Positions 1 through 6,376 of a stretch of 7,563 nt of DNA are shown piece after piece. Source of the stretch: Kiritimatiellaceae bacterium (GTDB lineage: Bacteria; Verrucomicrobiota; Kiritimatiellia; Kiritimatiellales; Pontiellaceae); NCBI GenBank assembly GCA_002712105.1, contig PASA01000002.1:2257-9819 (forward strand), written 5' to 3'. Position numbers and translations under genes: made by a program. Every line of letters starts with the position of its first letter. The first letter of the stretch is position 1. Under the pieces are notes generated by a model. The model was not told the DNA's origin and made no database searches. It saw only the letters and a list, made by a program, of their open reading frames with translations.

Positions 1-495
1 CCTCCATTGGTAGATAAAAATATGTGGTCGTCAGGAACAAATGTTTTACATACTTACACCGCTCAAGAATTAAGGGGTATTGAAATTTACAAAAGAGAAG
101 GTTGTGTTTATTGCCATACACAACAAATTAGAGATTTGGAATCTGATCAAATCAGATATGGATGGAGATTAGTGCATGCTCCAGTATCGGAAGCATGGGA
201 ATATGTTAACGATGAATATTCATTTTTAGGTACAAAAAGAACAGGACCAGATCTCTCAAGAGTTGGGGGAAAATATTCATCAGAATGGCATTGGTCTCAT
301 TTTAAAAACCCGAGAAATATGGGAGAACAATTTGAATCTCCTAATGGAAAATATCAAGCGGCATCGATTATGCCATCCTATGCATATTTAAGTGACGAAG
401 AGATTAAAGATTTAACGTCCTACATTCAAACGTTAGGTCGTAACAAAGATTGGCGTAAAATTGATGGAGTACCATTAAATGACTATGAAAAGTAG
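1..495 (+). CDS. ccoO: cbb3-type cytochrome c oxidase subunit II (CcoO/FixO), 5'-truncated by the window edge
   Basis: This is the mono-haem c subunit of cbb3 oxidase, which passes electrons from the di-haem subunit CcoP to the catalytic subunit CcoN on the periplasmic side of the inner membrane. The reading frame is open from base 1 and begins Pro-Pro-Leu, so the true start and the N-terminal membrane anchor lie upstream. A TTG at base 7 is not a credible start. 164 residues are visible. The haem c site is CVYCH (bases 103-117), followed by the CcoO-typical 'CHTQQIR......RYG' stretch. A 'TGPDLSRVGGKYS' segment and the axial-Met region 'IMPSYAYL' (Met codon 370-372) follow, then the C-terminal 'LTSYIQTLG' helix. 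The family pattern is clear. The N-terminus could be free, or fused to CcoN as in some phyla; the window cannot tell. The stop codon overlaps the ribosome binding site of the next small gene. Confidence 0.93.
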   Translation, partial: PPLVDKNMWSSGTNVLHTYTAQELRGIEIYKREGCVYCHTQQIRDLESDQIRYGWRLVHAPVSEAWEYVNDEYSFLGTKRTGPDLSRVGGKYSSEWHWSHFKNPRNMGEQFESPNGKYQAASIMPSYAYLSDEEIKDLTSYIQTLGRNKDWRKIDGVPLNDYEK

Positions 496-497
496 GA
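494..497 (+). promoter_or_regulatory. Shine-Dalgarno AGGA for the 45-residue small gene
   Basis: AGGA lies 7 bases before the ATG at 505 and overlaps the ccoO stop codon (TAG, 493-495). This placement supports translation of the short ORF and coupling to ccoO. It is the only clear purine-rich ribosome binding site found in front of a gene in the window. Confidence 0.55.
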
Positions 498-504
498 TTT
501 TACT

Positions 505-642
505 ATGAATGATGATAATGAAAATTTTCTCGAAAAAACAACTGAAATAAAACAAGGACATGCGGATGTTGGACCATTTGTCATAGGAGTTATTTCAACA
601 ATAACTCTAATTTGCATTGTTTATTTAATTGTTAATCTTTAA
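505..642 (+). CDS. 45-residue single-span membrane protein at the CcoQ position of the cbb3 operon
   Basis: The ORF of 45 codons starts 9 bases after the ccoO stop with an AGGA ribosome binding site. The N-terminal ~20 residues are polar and acidic (MNDDNENFLEKTTEIKQGH). They are followed by 'ADVGPF' and one hydrophobic helix at about residues 24-44 that runs to the C-terminus. Size, single span and place directly after ccoO match the general form of CcoQ/FixQ, the small non-catalytic subunit that stabilises cbb3 oxidase. However, CcoQ usually has its helix near the N-terminus and a charged tail, the reverse of this arrangement, and I see no residue-level CcoQ signature. It is not the N-terminus of a CcoP: it stops at 642 with no haem motif. 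The call is a real gene that is probably an oxidase accessory subunit, with function inferred from position only. Confidence 0.68.
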   Translation: MNDDNENFLEKTTEIKQGHADVGPFVIGVISTITLICIVYLIVNL

Positions 643-680
643 GTTCATTTAAATAAATATTAAAAAAATGATTTCTTATA

Positions 681-1349
681 ATGGAGTTATTAATTGGTTC
701 AATTTTAGCAGGTGTTGGTTTGGGATGGATTGCCGTTCCTCATTGTTATGGTATGTGTGGACCGCTTCATATTTCTGTTTGTGCGTTAAATAGAACTAAA
801 AGTTTTACTCAATTAAGTTTATTTAATTTTGGAAGAATTTGCGGTTACACATTTGCTGGTTTTTTATTTGGTGCATTTGGGGAATTTATTAATTTAGGTC
901 CGTCTAGATTCTGCTGTGAATTATCTATTTATCCAATACGAGGAGCTCTTCTATCGCTTTTATTTCCTGGAGTAACCATTATTGTTGTTGGTATATGCCT
1001 TCTTAAAAGAAAACAATTAAAATTACCTAGCTTTAATTGGCTGTCTAAAATGCTTACAGGCGGAAGAACAAAAATTGTCGCAGGTGGTGCATGCACTACA
1101 TTAATACCATGTGGTATGTTATATGCAGCCTTTGCAATGGCAGTTGGAACAGGAAGTTGGCTTGGAGGAACGATATTTATGCTTTCTTTCGTTCTAACCC
1201 AAACCTTTTTTATGCAACTCGGTATTTCTGTTGGCCATCTTTTTGGTAATAATTTTAAAAATTTTTTTAATACTTCTTTTCCATGGTTATGTATATTAAT
1301 CGGACTAATTTATATTTTCATTTTTATAAGTAAGATTAAGCCAATTTAA
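681..1349 (+). CDS. DsbD_2 / TauE-SafE-like ('UreH-like') six-span membrane protein, probable cbb3 copper or assembly factor
   Basis: This is a polytopic inner-membrane protein of 222 residues, close to the family's usual length of 200-240, with about six hydrophobic segments. Near the N-terminus it has PHCYGMCGP (residues 20-28), matching the HCxGMCGP signature of this family. It also has 'FNFGRICGYTFAG' (48-60), matching the family's 'LGR..TY...G' helix. A second half begins 'GACTTLIPCGMLY' (136-148), matching the usual '..LPCG..Y'. Ten cysteines are present (22, 26, 34, 54, 78, 79, 106, 138, 144, 204). Members often sit next to ccoI in cbb3 loci and are thought to handle copper or thiol redox for oxidase assembly; the annotation 'sulfite exporter' is a family-name artefact. 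The ATG at 681 is the only sensible start, because an in-frame TGA lies at 669. There is no clear ribosome binding site. The stop is 1 base before ccoI, so the two are likely cotranslated. Confidence 0.85.
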   Translation: MELLIGSILAGVGLGWIAVPHCYGMCGPLHISVCALNRTKSFTQLSLFNFGRICGYTFAGFLFGAFGEFINLGPSRFCCELSIYPIRGALLSLLFPGVTIIVVGICLLKRKQLKLPSFNWLSKMLTGGRTKIVAGGACTTLIPCGMLYAAFAMAVGTGSWLGGTIFMLSFVLTQTFFMQLGISVGHLFGNNFKNFFNTSFPWLCILIGLIYIFIFISKIKPI

Positions 1350-1350
1350 A

Positions 1351-3633
1351 ATGAAAAAAAAATGTATTATATGCTCTCGAGATGTTCCTCATCCTAAAGA
1401 CAATTTTTGTTGTCAAGGATGCTCAGCAGTATATTCGATAGTCTCTAAACTTGAATTAACTGGAGCGGCCAGAGATGAGAGAATAAAAATGCTTTTAGAG
1501 GGAGTGTTTCCAGGCGGAGAAGATATAGAATCTTGTTTAAAAGAAATTGAAAATTCTGAAAAATTAGATTTATACGTTGATGGAATGGTTTGTCCTGCAT
1601 GTGCTTGGTTAATTCACAATAGGCTTTCAAAAATAGAAGGAATTTCTAAGTTAAATGTTAATTTTATTTCGGAGGTATGTGAAATTTATTTTGATCCTAT
1701 GAAATTAGGTTTTGACGATTTAGAAAATGCTGTCTCTACTCTTGGCTACCAAATTAGAAAAAATTCAAAAGAATTAAAAAATATCGACCTTTTTAAATTT
1801 GGTGCCGGTTGGTTTATGACTTTAAATTGTATGATGATATCATTTGTCGTTTACTCATCCGAAGTATGGGATGTTCCTAATTCAATGAAATGGTTATGTT
1901 CATTTATTTTATTAGTATTTGGAACCCTAGTTCCCTTATACGCTGCTATTAAAACGATTAAAATGGGTTTTTATCAATTATCAAATTTCTCATTTAGAAT
2001 GGAGAGTCTCATAGTTTTATCAACATTTGCAGCGTGGATATATTCAGTTGTAGCTTTAACGATTGGAGATTTCCAAAAATTATATTTTGATGTTGTTGCA
2101 TTGCTATTAATGTTAATTGAAACTGGAAATTTGATTACCAATTCGTTTTACAGAAAATTATATAATAGAGTAAATTCATTATCTCTTAATCTTCCCAAAA
2201 AAGTACGTCTTAAAGACGAAAATTTTAGAAAATTAGATGAACTTAAACCAGGTAATATTTTTAAGATCTATCAAAACGAAACTGTTCCAACAGACGGGAT
2301 TTTATTGAAAAAGTCCGAATTTGATTTTAGTTTAATTAGTGGCGAATCTTCAGGTATTTGGCTAGAAAAAGGTCAGTTTATTGGTGCTGGTTCAAAATTA
2401 TTATCACTTGAAACAAATTTAATGATTCCTCCTTCGGGTCAAAGTAATTTAATGGAAAGTATAGTAAATAATACTATTGAAGCATTTAATTCTAAAAGGG
2501 AAACCATTAGCTTTGGTGACAAAATAAGTCAATATTTTGTTCCTGTTGTTATTTTTATCAGTCTCATTGTTTTTATTTTGAATACTTTAGACGGTTGTTT
2601 TGAAGAAGGCTTTTATAGACTTTTAAGCATATTAATTGTTGCTTGCCCTTGTGCATTTGGAATTGCAGAACCATTAGTATTAACTTTTGGAATAGATAAG
2701 ATGAGAAGAATTGGTATCCAATGTTATAATGGCGGAATTTTATCTTTAAAGCCTAGTAAAATTATTTTTGATAAAACAGGTACGTTAACTAAAGGTAAAC
2801 CAGAAGTAGTAAAAATTAAATGGTTAGTTGATAAGAACCAAAAGCTCCTAAATATTTTGGCATCGATGGAATATGGGATAGATCATCCAGTTGCAAAAGC
2901 ATGTACAAAATTAGGAAATCATTTTTCCATAAACAAAAGAGAAATTTTCAACGATAAGGTGGAAGTGATTATCGATGAAAAAAAATATATTGCAGGAAAT
3001 TATAAGACATATCCTGATATTATGATTCCTAAAGAGTTTGATAAAGATACTATCGTTTTATTTGGTGATGAAAACAAATGTTACGCAATAATAGGGTTAA
3101 GAGATACTATTAGAGAAGATAGCCATTCGGTTATTGCATTTTTTAAAAAATTAAACATTCAAACTTTAATTTTTTCCGGTGATAGAACAGAGGTGGTGGA
3201 TGATATTGGAAAAATATTAGAGGCTAATAAAGCATATGGTGAAATGAGTTGTTCGGATAAGAAAATTGAAATACAAAAGCTTCAGAAAAATGGAAATACA
3301 ATCATGATGGTCGGTGATGGAATAAATGATTCGCAGGCATTAGCTGCAGCTGATTTAGGTTTATCTGTTTATACGGCCGAATCATCTGCAAAAATGAGCT
3401 CTGACGGTGTATTATTGCAACCAGGAATAAAATCTTTAACAAAATTTATGGAAATTATGAAAAAAGTAAGATTAAAAATTAAAGCCAATTATAATTGGGC
3501 TTTTGCTTATAATATAATAGGAATTGGACTAGCATCATTTGGCTTATTGTCTCCAAAATTTTGTGCAATTGGAATGGTTTTTTCGAACTTAGTCGTGATA
3601 ATTAATTCATCAATTTGGAAAAAAAGTAATTAA
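1351..3633 (+). CDS. ccoI: CcoI-type copper-translocating P1B-ATPase for cbb3 oxidase assembly
   Basis: This ATP-driven Cu(I) exporter of 760 residues is needed to metallate the CuB site of cbb3 oxidase. The order of parts is complete. An N-terminal cysteine-rich metal-binding domain (C5xxC8, then C20C21xxC24) is typical of CcoI. An HMA domain follows with GMVCPAC (CPAC at 81-84). Several membrane spans lie at about 150-262. The actuator loop is SGES (330-333, against the more common TGES). The membrane metal site is CPC (432-434). The phosphorylation site is DKTGT (D474). The nucleotide-binding HP motif is H512-P513, and the hinge is GDGIND (655-660). The last two spans carry YN (720-721) and MxxSN (742-746), the region of the Cu(I) signature. 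Two oddities are that CPC continues as AFGIAEP where ALGLATP is usual, and that the final span has SN for the usual SS. The start ATG follows the previous stop by one base and runs into nine consecutive A. Its oxidase neighbours support CcoI rather than a general CopA detoxification pump. Confidence 0.94.
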   Translation: MKKKCIICSRDVPHPKDNFCCQGCSAVYSIVSKLELTGAARDERIKMLLEGVFPGGEDIESCLKEIENSEKLDLYVDGMVCPACAWLIHNRLSKIEGISKLNVNFISEVCEIYFDPMKLGFDDLENAVSTLGYQIRKNSKELKNIDLFKFGAGWFMTLNCMMISFVVYSSEVWDVPNSMKWLCSFILLVFGTLVPLYAAIKTIKMGFYQLSNFSFRMESLIVLSTFAAWIYSVVALTIGDFQKLYFDVVALLLMLIETGNLITNSFYRKLYNRVNSLSLNLPKKVRLKDENFRKLDELKPGNIFKIYQNETVPTDGILLKKSEFDFSLISGESSGIWLEKGQFIGAGSKLLSLETNLMIPPSGQSNLMESIVNNTIEAFNSKRETISFGDKISQYFVPVVIFISLIVFILNTLDGCFEEGFYRLLSILIVACPCAFGIAEPLVLTFGIDKMRRIGIQCYNGGILSLKPSKIIFDKTGTLTKGKPEVVKIKWLVDKNQKLLNILASMEYGIDHPVAKACTKLGNHFSINKREIFNDKVEVIIDEKKYIAGNYKTYPDIMIPKEFDKDTIVLFGDENKCYAIIGLRDTIREDSHSVIAFFKKLNIQTLIFSGDRTEVVDDIGKILEANKAYGEMSCSDKKIEIQKLQKNGNTIMMVGDGINDSQALAAADLGLSVYTAESSAKMSSDGVLLQPGIKSLTKFMEIMKKVRLKIKANYNWAFAYNIIGIGLASFGLLSPKFCAIGMVFSNLVVIINSSIWKKSN

Positions 3634-4506
3634 TTAATAACTATCCCATGATTCATCCATTAAACTTTCAGGACTAGCTTTATTTCTCCATATGAGTTGA
3701 TTATTTTCATTTGTTATTCCAACTCGAAACCAGACGCCAATTAATTTATCTCTTCTTTCACGATTATGTTCTTCCCAGTTACCAAATCCTTTTAAAATTC
3801 CTTCTTGAGTTGGAAAAAGATTTTGATCAATTATGATATCTCTATTTAATATTTGTCTAGCAAGTACAGCAGCAGCTGAATATAGCGTTATATCCTCCCC
3901 CGGTATTAAACTTGGAATTTCATCTCTTTTTAGATTTGATATAGTAGAAGATATAATTTGTTCAAATTGGTTTTTTTCACTATTAAACAAGCTGTTAGAT
4001 GTTTCATATCTTTGTTTTTCGTAAATTATTTTACTTTCAACAATAATACCATTTATTTTATGTAAATTTTGATTTTTTAAATTAATTTCAAATCCATGAG
4101 TTTCTAGAGATATTGAATTATATTCTTCATAGTCATCCGCTAAAGTAACTTTATGTTTTAAATGTTCATCAAATGGTTCTTCAAATACGTCCATGTAAAA
4201 AGGAGTTCTTGATCGTTCACTTTTAGTTCTATCCCATCTTTTTTTTTCTAGTGATATTTTAAATCTAAATGATGATAAGAAACCTTTTGTTTCATTCCAT
4301 TTTAGAATATATTCTTTGTCTGAATCTGAAAATGTCTCCAATGGTATTTTTCCACTTCTTTCAAAAGTTGCATCTTGGGTTTCATAATTAAATCCAATTA
4401 AAAAATCCTCTAAAATTTCTCCTGATGTATTTGAAAAATAATTTTTTTCAGATACTGAAGAAAATGATAAAATAAAAGTTAACAAAATAATTTTAAATTT
4501 CTTCAT
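3634..4506 (-). CDS. Secreted protein with an N-terminal SHD1-like segment, function unknown
   Basis: The 290-residue protein has a probable signal peptide (Lys-rich start, hydrophobic core about residues 5-17). Residues about 27-70 resemble the SLA1-homology-domain-1 type fold common in Verrucomicrobia and Planctomycetes exported proteins: a strand-rich 'DFLIGFN....DATFERSG' ending in 'IPLETFSDSDKEYILKW', like the usual 'V.L..LS..D..Y'. The middle part (about 78-168) is strand-rich and charged, with 'FEINLKN...' and 'IVESKIIYEKQ' resembling the beta-sandwich region that often follows. The C-terminal part ends with 'DKLIGVWFRVGI' (253-264). No catalytic motif is recognised. The start ATG (4506-4504) overlaps the last 14 bases of the upstream vWA gene, so the two are almost certainly one operon and translationally coupled. 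A role in a protein-protein or envelope structure is inferred only from domain type and partner. The stop codon abuts the ccoI stop. Confidence 0.8.
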   Translation of the reverse strand: MKKFKIILLTFILSFSSVSEKNYFSNTSGEILEDFLIGFNYETQDATFERSGKIPLETFSDSDKEYILKWNETKGFLSSFRFKISLEKKRWDRTKSERSRTPFYMDVFEEPFDEHLKHKVTLADDYEEYNSISLETHGFEINLKNQNLHKINGIIVESKIIYEKQRYETSNSLFNSEKNQFEQIISSTISNLKRDEIPSLIPGEDITLYSAAAVLARQILNRDIIIDQNLFPTQEGILKGFGNWEEHNRERRDKLIGVWFRVGITNENNQLIWRNKASPESLMDESWDSY

Positions 4507-5944
4507 TTGAAACTATATTTTTTTTGATTTCATTATAATTTTGATCAATTTCATTTTTAATTGGATCCGGTAAATTAATTCTTCTAAGTCTTGCATCAAT
4601 CATTCTGCATAGCTGTATAAATTTAAATCGAGATGTCATCAATGGCGCTGTTTCACTGAAATTATAAAATTTCGGTCTTCTTTGTTCGGCTAAAACAAAA
4701 TTTATTCTCGGAAATCCTAAATGTCCATATTCTTTCATAATTAGGGTATAAATAGTTTCTAATACTTCATCATAGGTATATCTTGTATCAGCCGGTAAGA
4801 TGTCAATACTAATAGGTGATTCTACATTTATCCAATAAGGAAATTCGGCATTATTTTCAGATAATATATCAGTCCAATTATGTGATATTTTATGATCATA
4901 TAACATGAGGTCTCTTGCGTTATTTTCAAAATCTAACATTTTTTCGTAAATTAATTTTAAATTATCAAATTCAATTTTTCGTTCATTATATTCTGATTTA
5001 TATTTTGAAATTATATGAGCATTTCTTTCTTTTAAATATTTATTCATTATAGATTTTTTCGAGAAATAACTAACATTTGACATAGTAGGATCAGTTGTAT
5101 TTCCCCAATTAGAAGTAAGAATAAAATAAGTTTCAGGTTGAAATTTCAAGGTAGCTTGGAGAGCTTTAATCCATCCTGTTATATCTTCTTGTTTCATTGG
5201 AATTACAAAGTCGTTATTTGGATAATTAGTTTTGTAATCACTCTTTAATCCAATATTCCATGATTCAGTATTAATTGAATTAACCCAGTTGAGCATGTTT
5301 GTTTTATTATTTGTCGTTGCGGCAATAAATGAATCGTCAAAAAAAACTATTTTTTCGTTATCGAATAAAATTAAATTAACTAACGTTGATGATCTGATTT
5401 CGTTAATTAGTGTTGAGAAATCGTCATAAATTAGCTTATAAACCTCTAAACCACCCATCCTATCATGGACAATTTTTTTAGATACATCCATTAAAATTAT
5501 AACTTTTTCAGCAGATGATTTTGTTCCAAAAAAATCCATTTTGGAAACACCAAAATCTATTTCTCTAAATTTAGAATTAAATGTCAGTCTACGATCTTTC
5601 TTTATAAAATTAGTATAACTTCCTTGAAAGGTTGGAAGAGGGGCCATTTTTACAAATTCGCCTTGATTTGGTATATCAAGAAGATCAGGTTTAGAGGAAG
5701 TTATATTTTTTGAGCTTATTATTTGAGGTTTTGATATTTTATTTACAAATGATTCTGTTTTGACCGGAAGATCTAATTTTCTTCTTTCAATAGATTTTTG
5801 TTCTTCAATCTGAAAAGTTGAAGGTTGTTTTTTTATAAATTTTAATGCAATTATTCCACCTGCAATAGAAATAATTAAAAAATGAAATACCAAACTAATG
5901 ATTACAGCAGTAGAGCCGATGATTTTGTTTTTTTTCTTTTTCAT
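4493..5944 (-). CDS. Membrane-anchored vWA-domain protein with degenerate MIDAS
   Basis: The 483-residue protein (numbered from the chosen Met) has a Lys-rich cytoplasmic start, one membrane span at about 9-36, and a Lys/Pro-containing stalk at about 37-100. The vWA fold begins with 'MDFFGTKSSAEKVIILMDVS' at about 136-155. The remainder is expected in the periplasm. This layout (anchor, stalk, 'FFG.K...K.I.L.D.S') is the style of vWA proteins in Verrucomicrobia. The metal site is poor: DVSKK (153-157) replaces DxSxS, and the later 'FILTSNWG' (274-281) replaces the usual '..TDG'. It may therefore bind partners without metal. Residues about 295-345 are charged and helical, possibly a coiled coil, inserted after that strand. 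A GTG two codons upstream (5950) is in frame. I prefer the ATG at 5944 because it is a stronger codon and gives a MKKKK start; no ribosome binding site decides it. Its 3' end overlaps the SHD1-like gene by 14 bases. Specific function unknown. Confidence 0.82.
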   Translation of the reverse strand: MKKKKNKIIGSTAVIISLVFHFLIISIAGGIIALKFIKKQPSTFQIEEQKSIERRKLDLPVKTESFVNKISKPQIISSKNITSSKPDLLDIPNQGEFVKMAPLPTFQGSYTNFIKKDRRLTFNSKFREIDFGVSKMDFFGTKSSAEKVIILMDVSKKIVHDRMGGLEVYKLIYDDFSTLINEIRSSTLVNLILFDNEKIVFFDDSFIAATTNNKTNMLNWVNSINTESWNIGLKSDYKTNYPNNDFVIPMKQEDITGWIKALQATLKFQPETYFILTSNWGNTTDPTMSNVSYFSKKSIMNKYLKERNAHIISKYKSEYNERKIEFDNLKLIYEKMLDFENNARDLMLYDHKISHNWTDILSENNAEFPYWINVESPISIDILPADTRYTYDEVLETIYTLIMKEYGHLGFPRINFVLAEQRRPKFYNFSETAPLMTSRFKFIQLCRMIDARLRRINLPDPIKNEIDQNYNEIKKNIVSNEEI

Positions 5945-5954
5945 ATTCACAAGT

Positions 5955-5984
5955 TTGTTACAAGTAACATTATTTTGTTATATT
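5955..5984 (+). promoter_or_regulatory. Putative sigma-70-type promoter for the rightward membrane protein / beta-lyase genes
   Basis: TTGTTA (5955-5960, 4 of 6 to the -35 consensus) is followed after 18 bases by TATATT (5979-5984, 5 of 6 to the -10 consensus). The start of transcription would be near 5991, about 55 bases before the ATG at 6047. The -35 overlaps the palindrome at 5956-5969. AT richness makes this a weak call. Confidence 0.28.
5956..5969. repeat. 14-base palindrome TGTTAC-AA-GTAACA in the divergent spacer, possible operator
   Basis: The six-base arms are perfect with a two-base centre. The element lies between the vWA gene (reading left) and the small membrane-protein gene (reading right). 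It sits in the predicted 5' leader of the former and overlaps the predicted -35 of the latter, which is a sensible place for a repressor site. The heptamer TTTGTTA at 5954-5960 recurs at 5974-5980, 20 bases on. The pattern is seen directly; the regulatory role is inferred, and I cannot assign a regulator. Confidence 0.35.
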
Positions 5985-6000
5985 TGTTTAGCAAAATTAA

Positions 6001-6030
6001 TTTATAGTTTAAGTTATTTCAACTGTTCAA
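6001..6030 (-). promoter_or_regulatory. Putative sigma-70-type promoter for the leftward vWA/SHD1 operon
   Basis: Reading on the minus strand, TTGAAC (6030-6025, 4 of 6 to the -35 consensus) is followed after 18 bases by TATAAA (6006-6001, 5 of 6 to the -10 consensus). Transcription would start near 5994, giving a leader of about 50 bases before the ATG at 5944. In sequence this AT-rich, chance matches are common, so this is a candidate only. Confidence 0.35.
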
Positions 6031-6046
6031 AAACATTAATTTAATT

Positions 6047-6367
6047 ATGAAAAATTTAAAAAAAATATTTTTAGAAAAAAAAATCGGATCGATGCTGACG
6101 ATATTATCTTCTTTATCCTTTTTTTTGATGTGTATGATACTTCCTCTTGTTGGACCTGCAGGTAGCAGTGTTGCTCATTCATCTAAAAATAATATAATTT
6201 TTCTAAATGTTTTATTAATTACTTTAATTTTATCTTTATCAGCTTATTTATCCAAAAATATTCAATCTAAAAAATTTGGTTTCCCTAAGCCTAGATTATC
6301 CTTATTTTTAATGATTTTTTCTATTTTTTTTCTTATTATTTTCTTTTTTGGAGGCTTTTCTATTTAA
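6047..6367 (+). CDS. Small three-span membrane protein, function unknown
   Basis: The 106-residue protein has a basic N-terminus (MKNLKKIFLEKK) and three hydrophobic segments at about 15-36, 49-69 and 84-102. The first loop contains 'GPAGSSVAHSSKNN' and the second is basic ('SKNIQSKKFGFPKPR'). By the positive-inside rule this places the N-terminus and second loop inside and the C-terminus outside. I recognise no family or catalytic residue. It starts about 100 bases after the divergent vWA gene and ends 9 bases before the MalY-like gene, so it is probably the first gene of a two-gene unit. No ribosome binding site is evident, as for most genes here. The open frame, hydrophobic periodicity and tight spacing support a real gene. 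Confidence 0.7.
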   Translation: MKNLKKIFLEKKIGSMLTILSSLSFFLMCMILPLVGPAGSSVAHSSKNNIIFLNVLLITLILSLSAYLSKNIQSKKFGFPKPRLSLFLMIFSIFFLIIFFFGGFSI

Positions 6368-6376
6368 GAAAATTTT

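Noticed and set aside
7..9. TTG as a possible start codon for the first gene
   Set aside because: The frame is open to base 1 and the protein lacks the CcoO membrane anchor, so the gene is cut by the window edge rather than starting here.
505..642. Small ORF as the start of a frameshifted ccoP
   Set aside because: No CxxCH or other CcoP-like sequence follows in any forward frame before the next gene at 681.
1354..1362. Run of nine A at the start of ccoI as a programmed slippage site
   Set aside because: Such runs are common in this AT-rich sequence and the frame is intact without slippage.
1445..1630. Antisense open frame inside ccoI
   Set aside because: It lies wholly within a clear coding gene in the opposite strand and shows no recognisable protein features.
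3626..3642. TAATTAATTAATAA between the convergent stops as a terminator
   Set aside because: It is self-complementary but purely AT, with no stable stem and no following T tract.
3833..4024. Open frame antisense to the SHD1-like gene
   Set aside because: It is a short chance frame inside a better supported gene, with no ribosome binding site or domain.
5945..5950. GTG at 5950 as the start of the vWA gene
   Set aside because: It adds only two residues, has no ribosome binding site, and an ATG with a Lys-rich start follows at 5944. It cannot be excluded.
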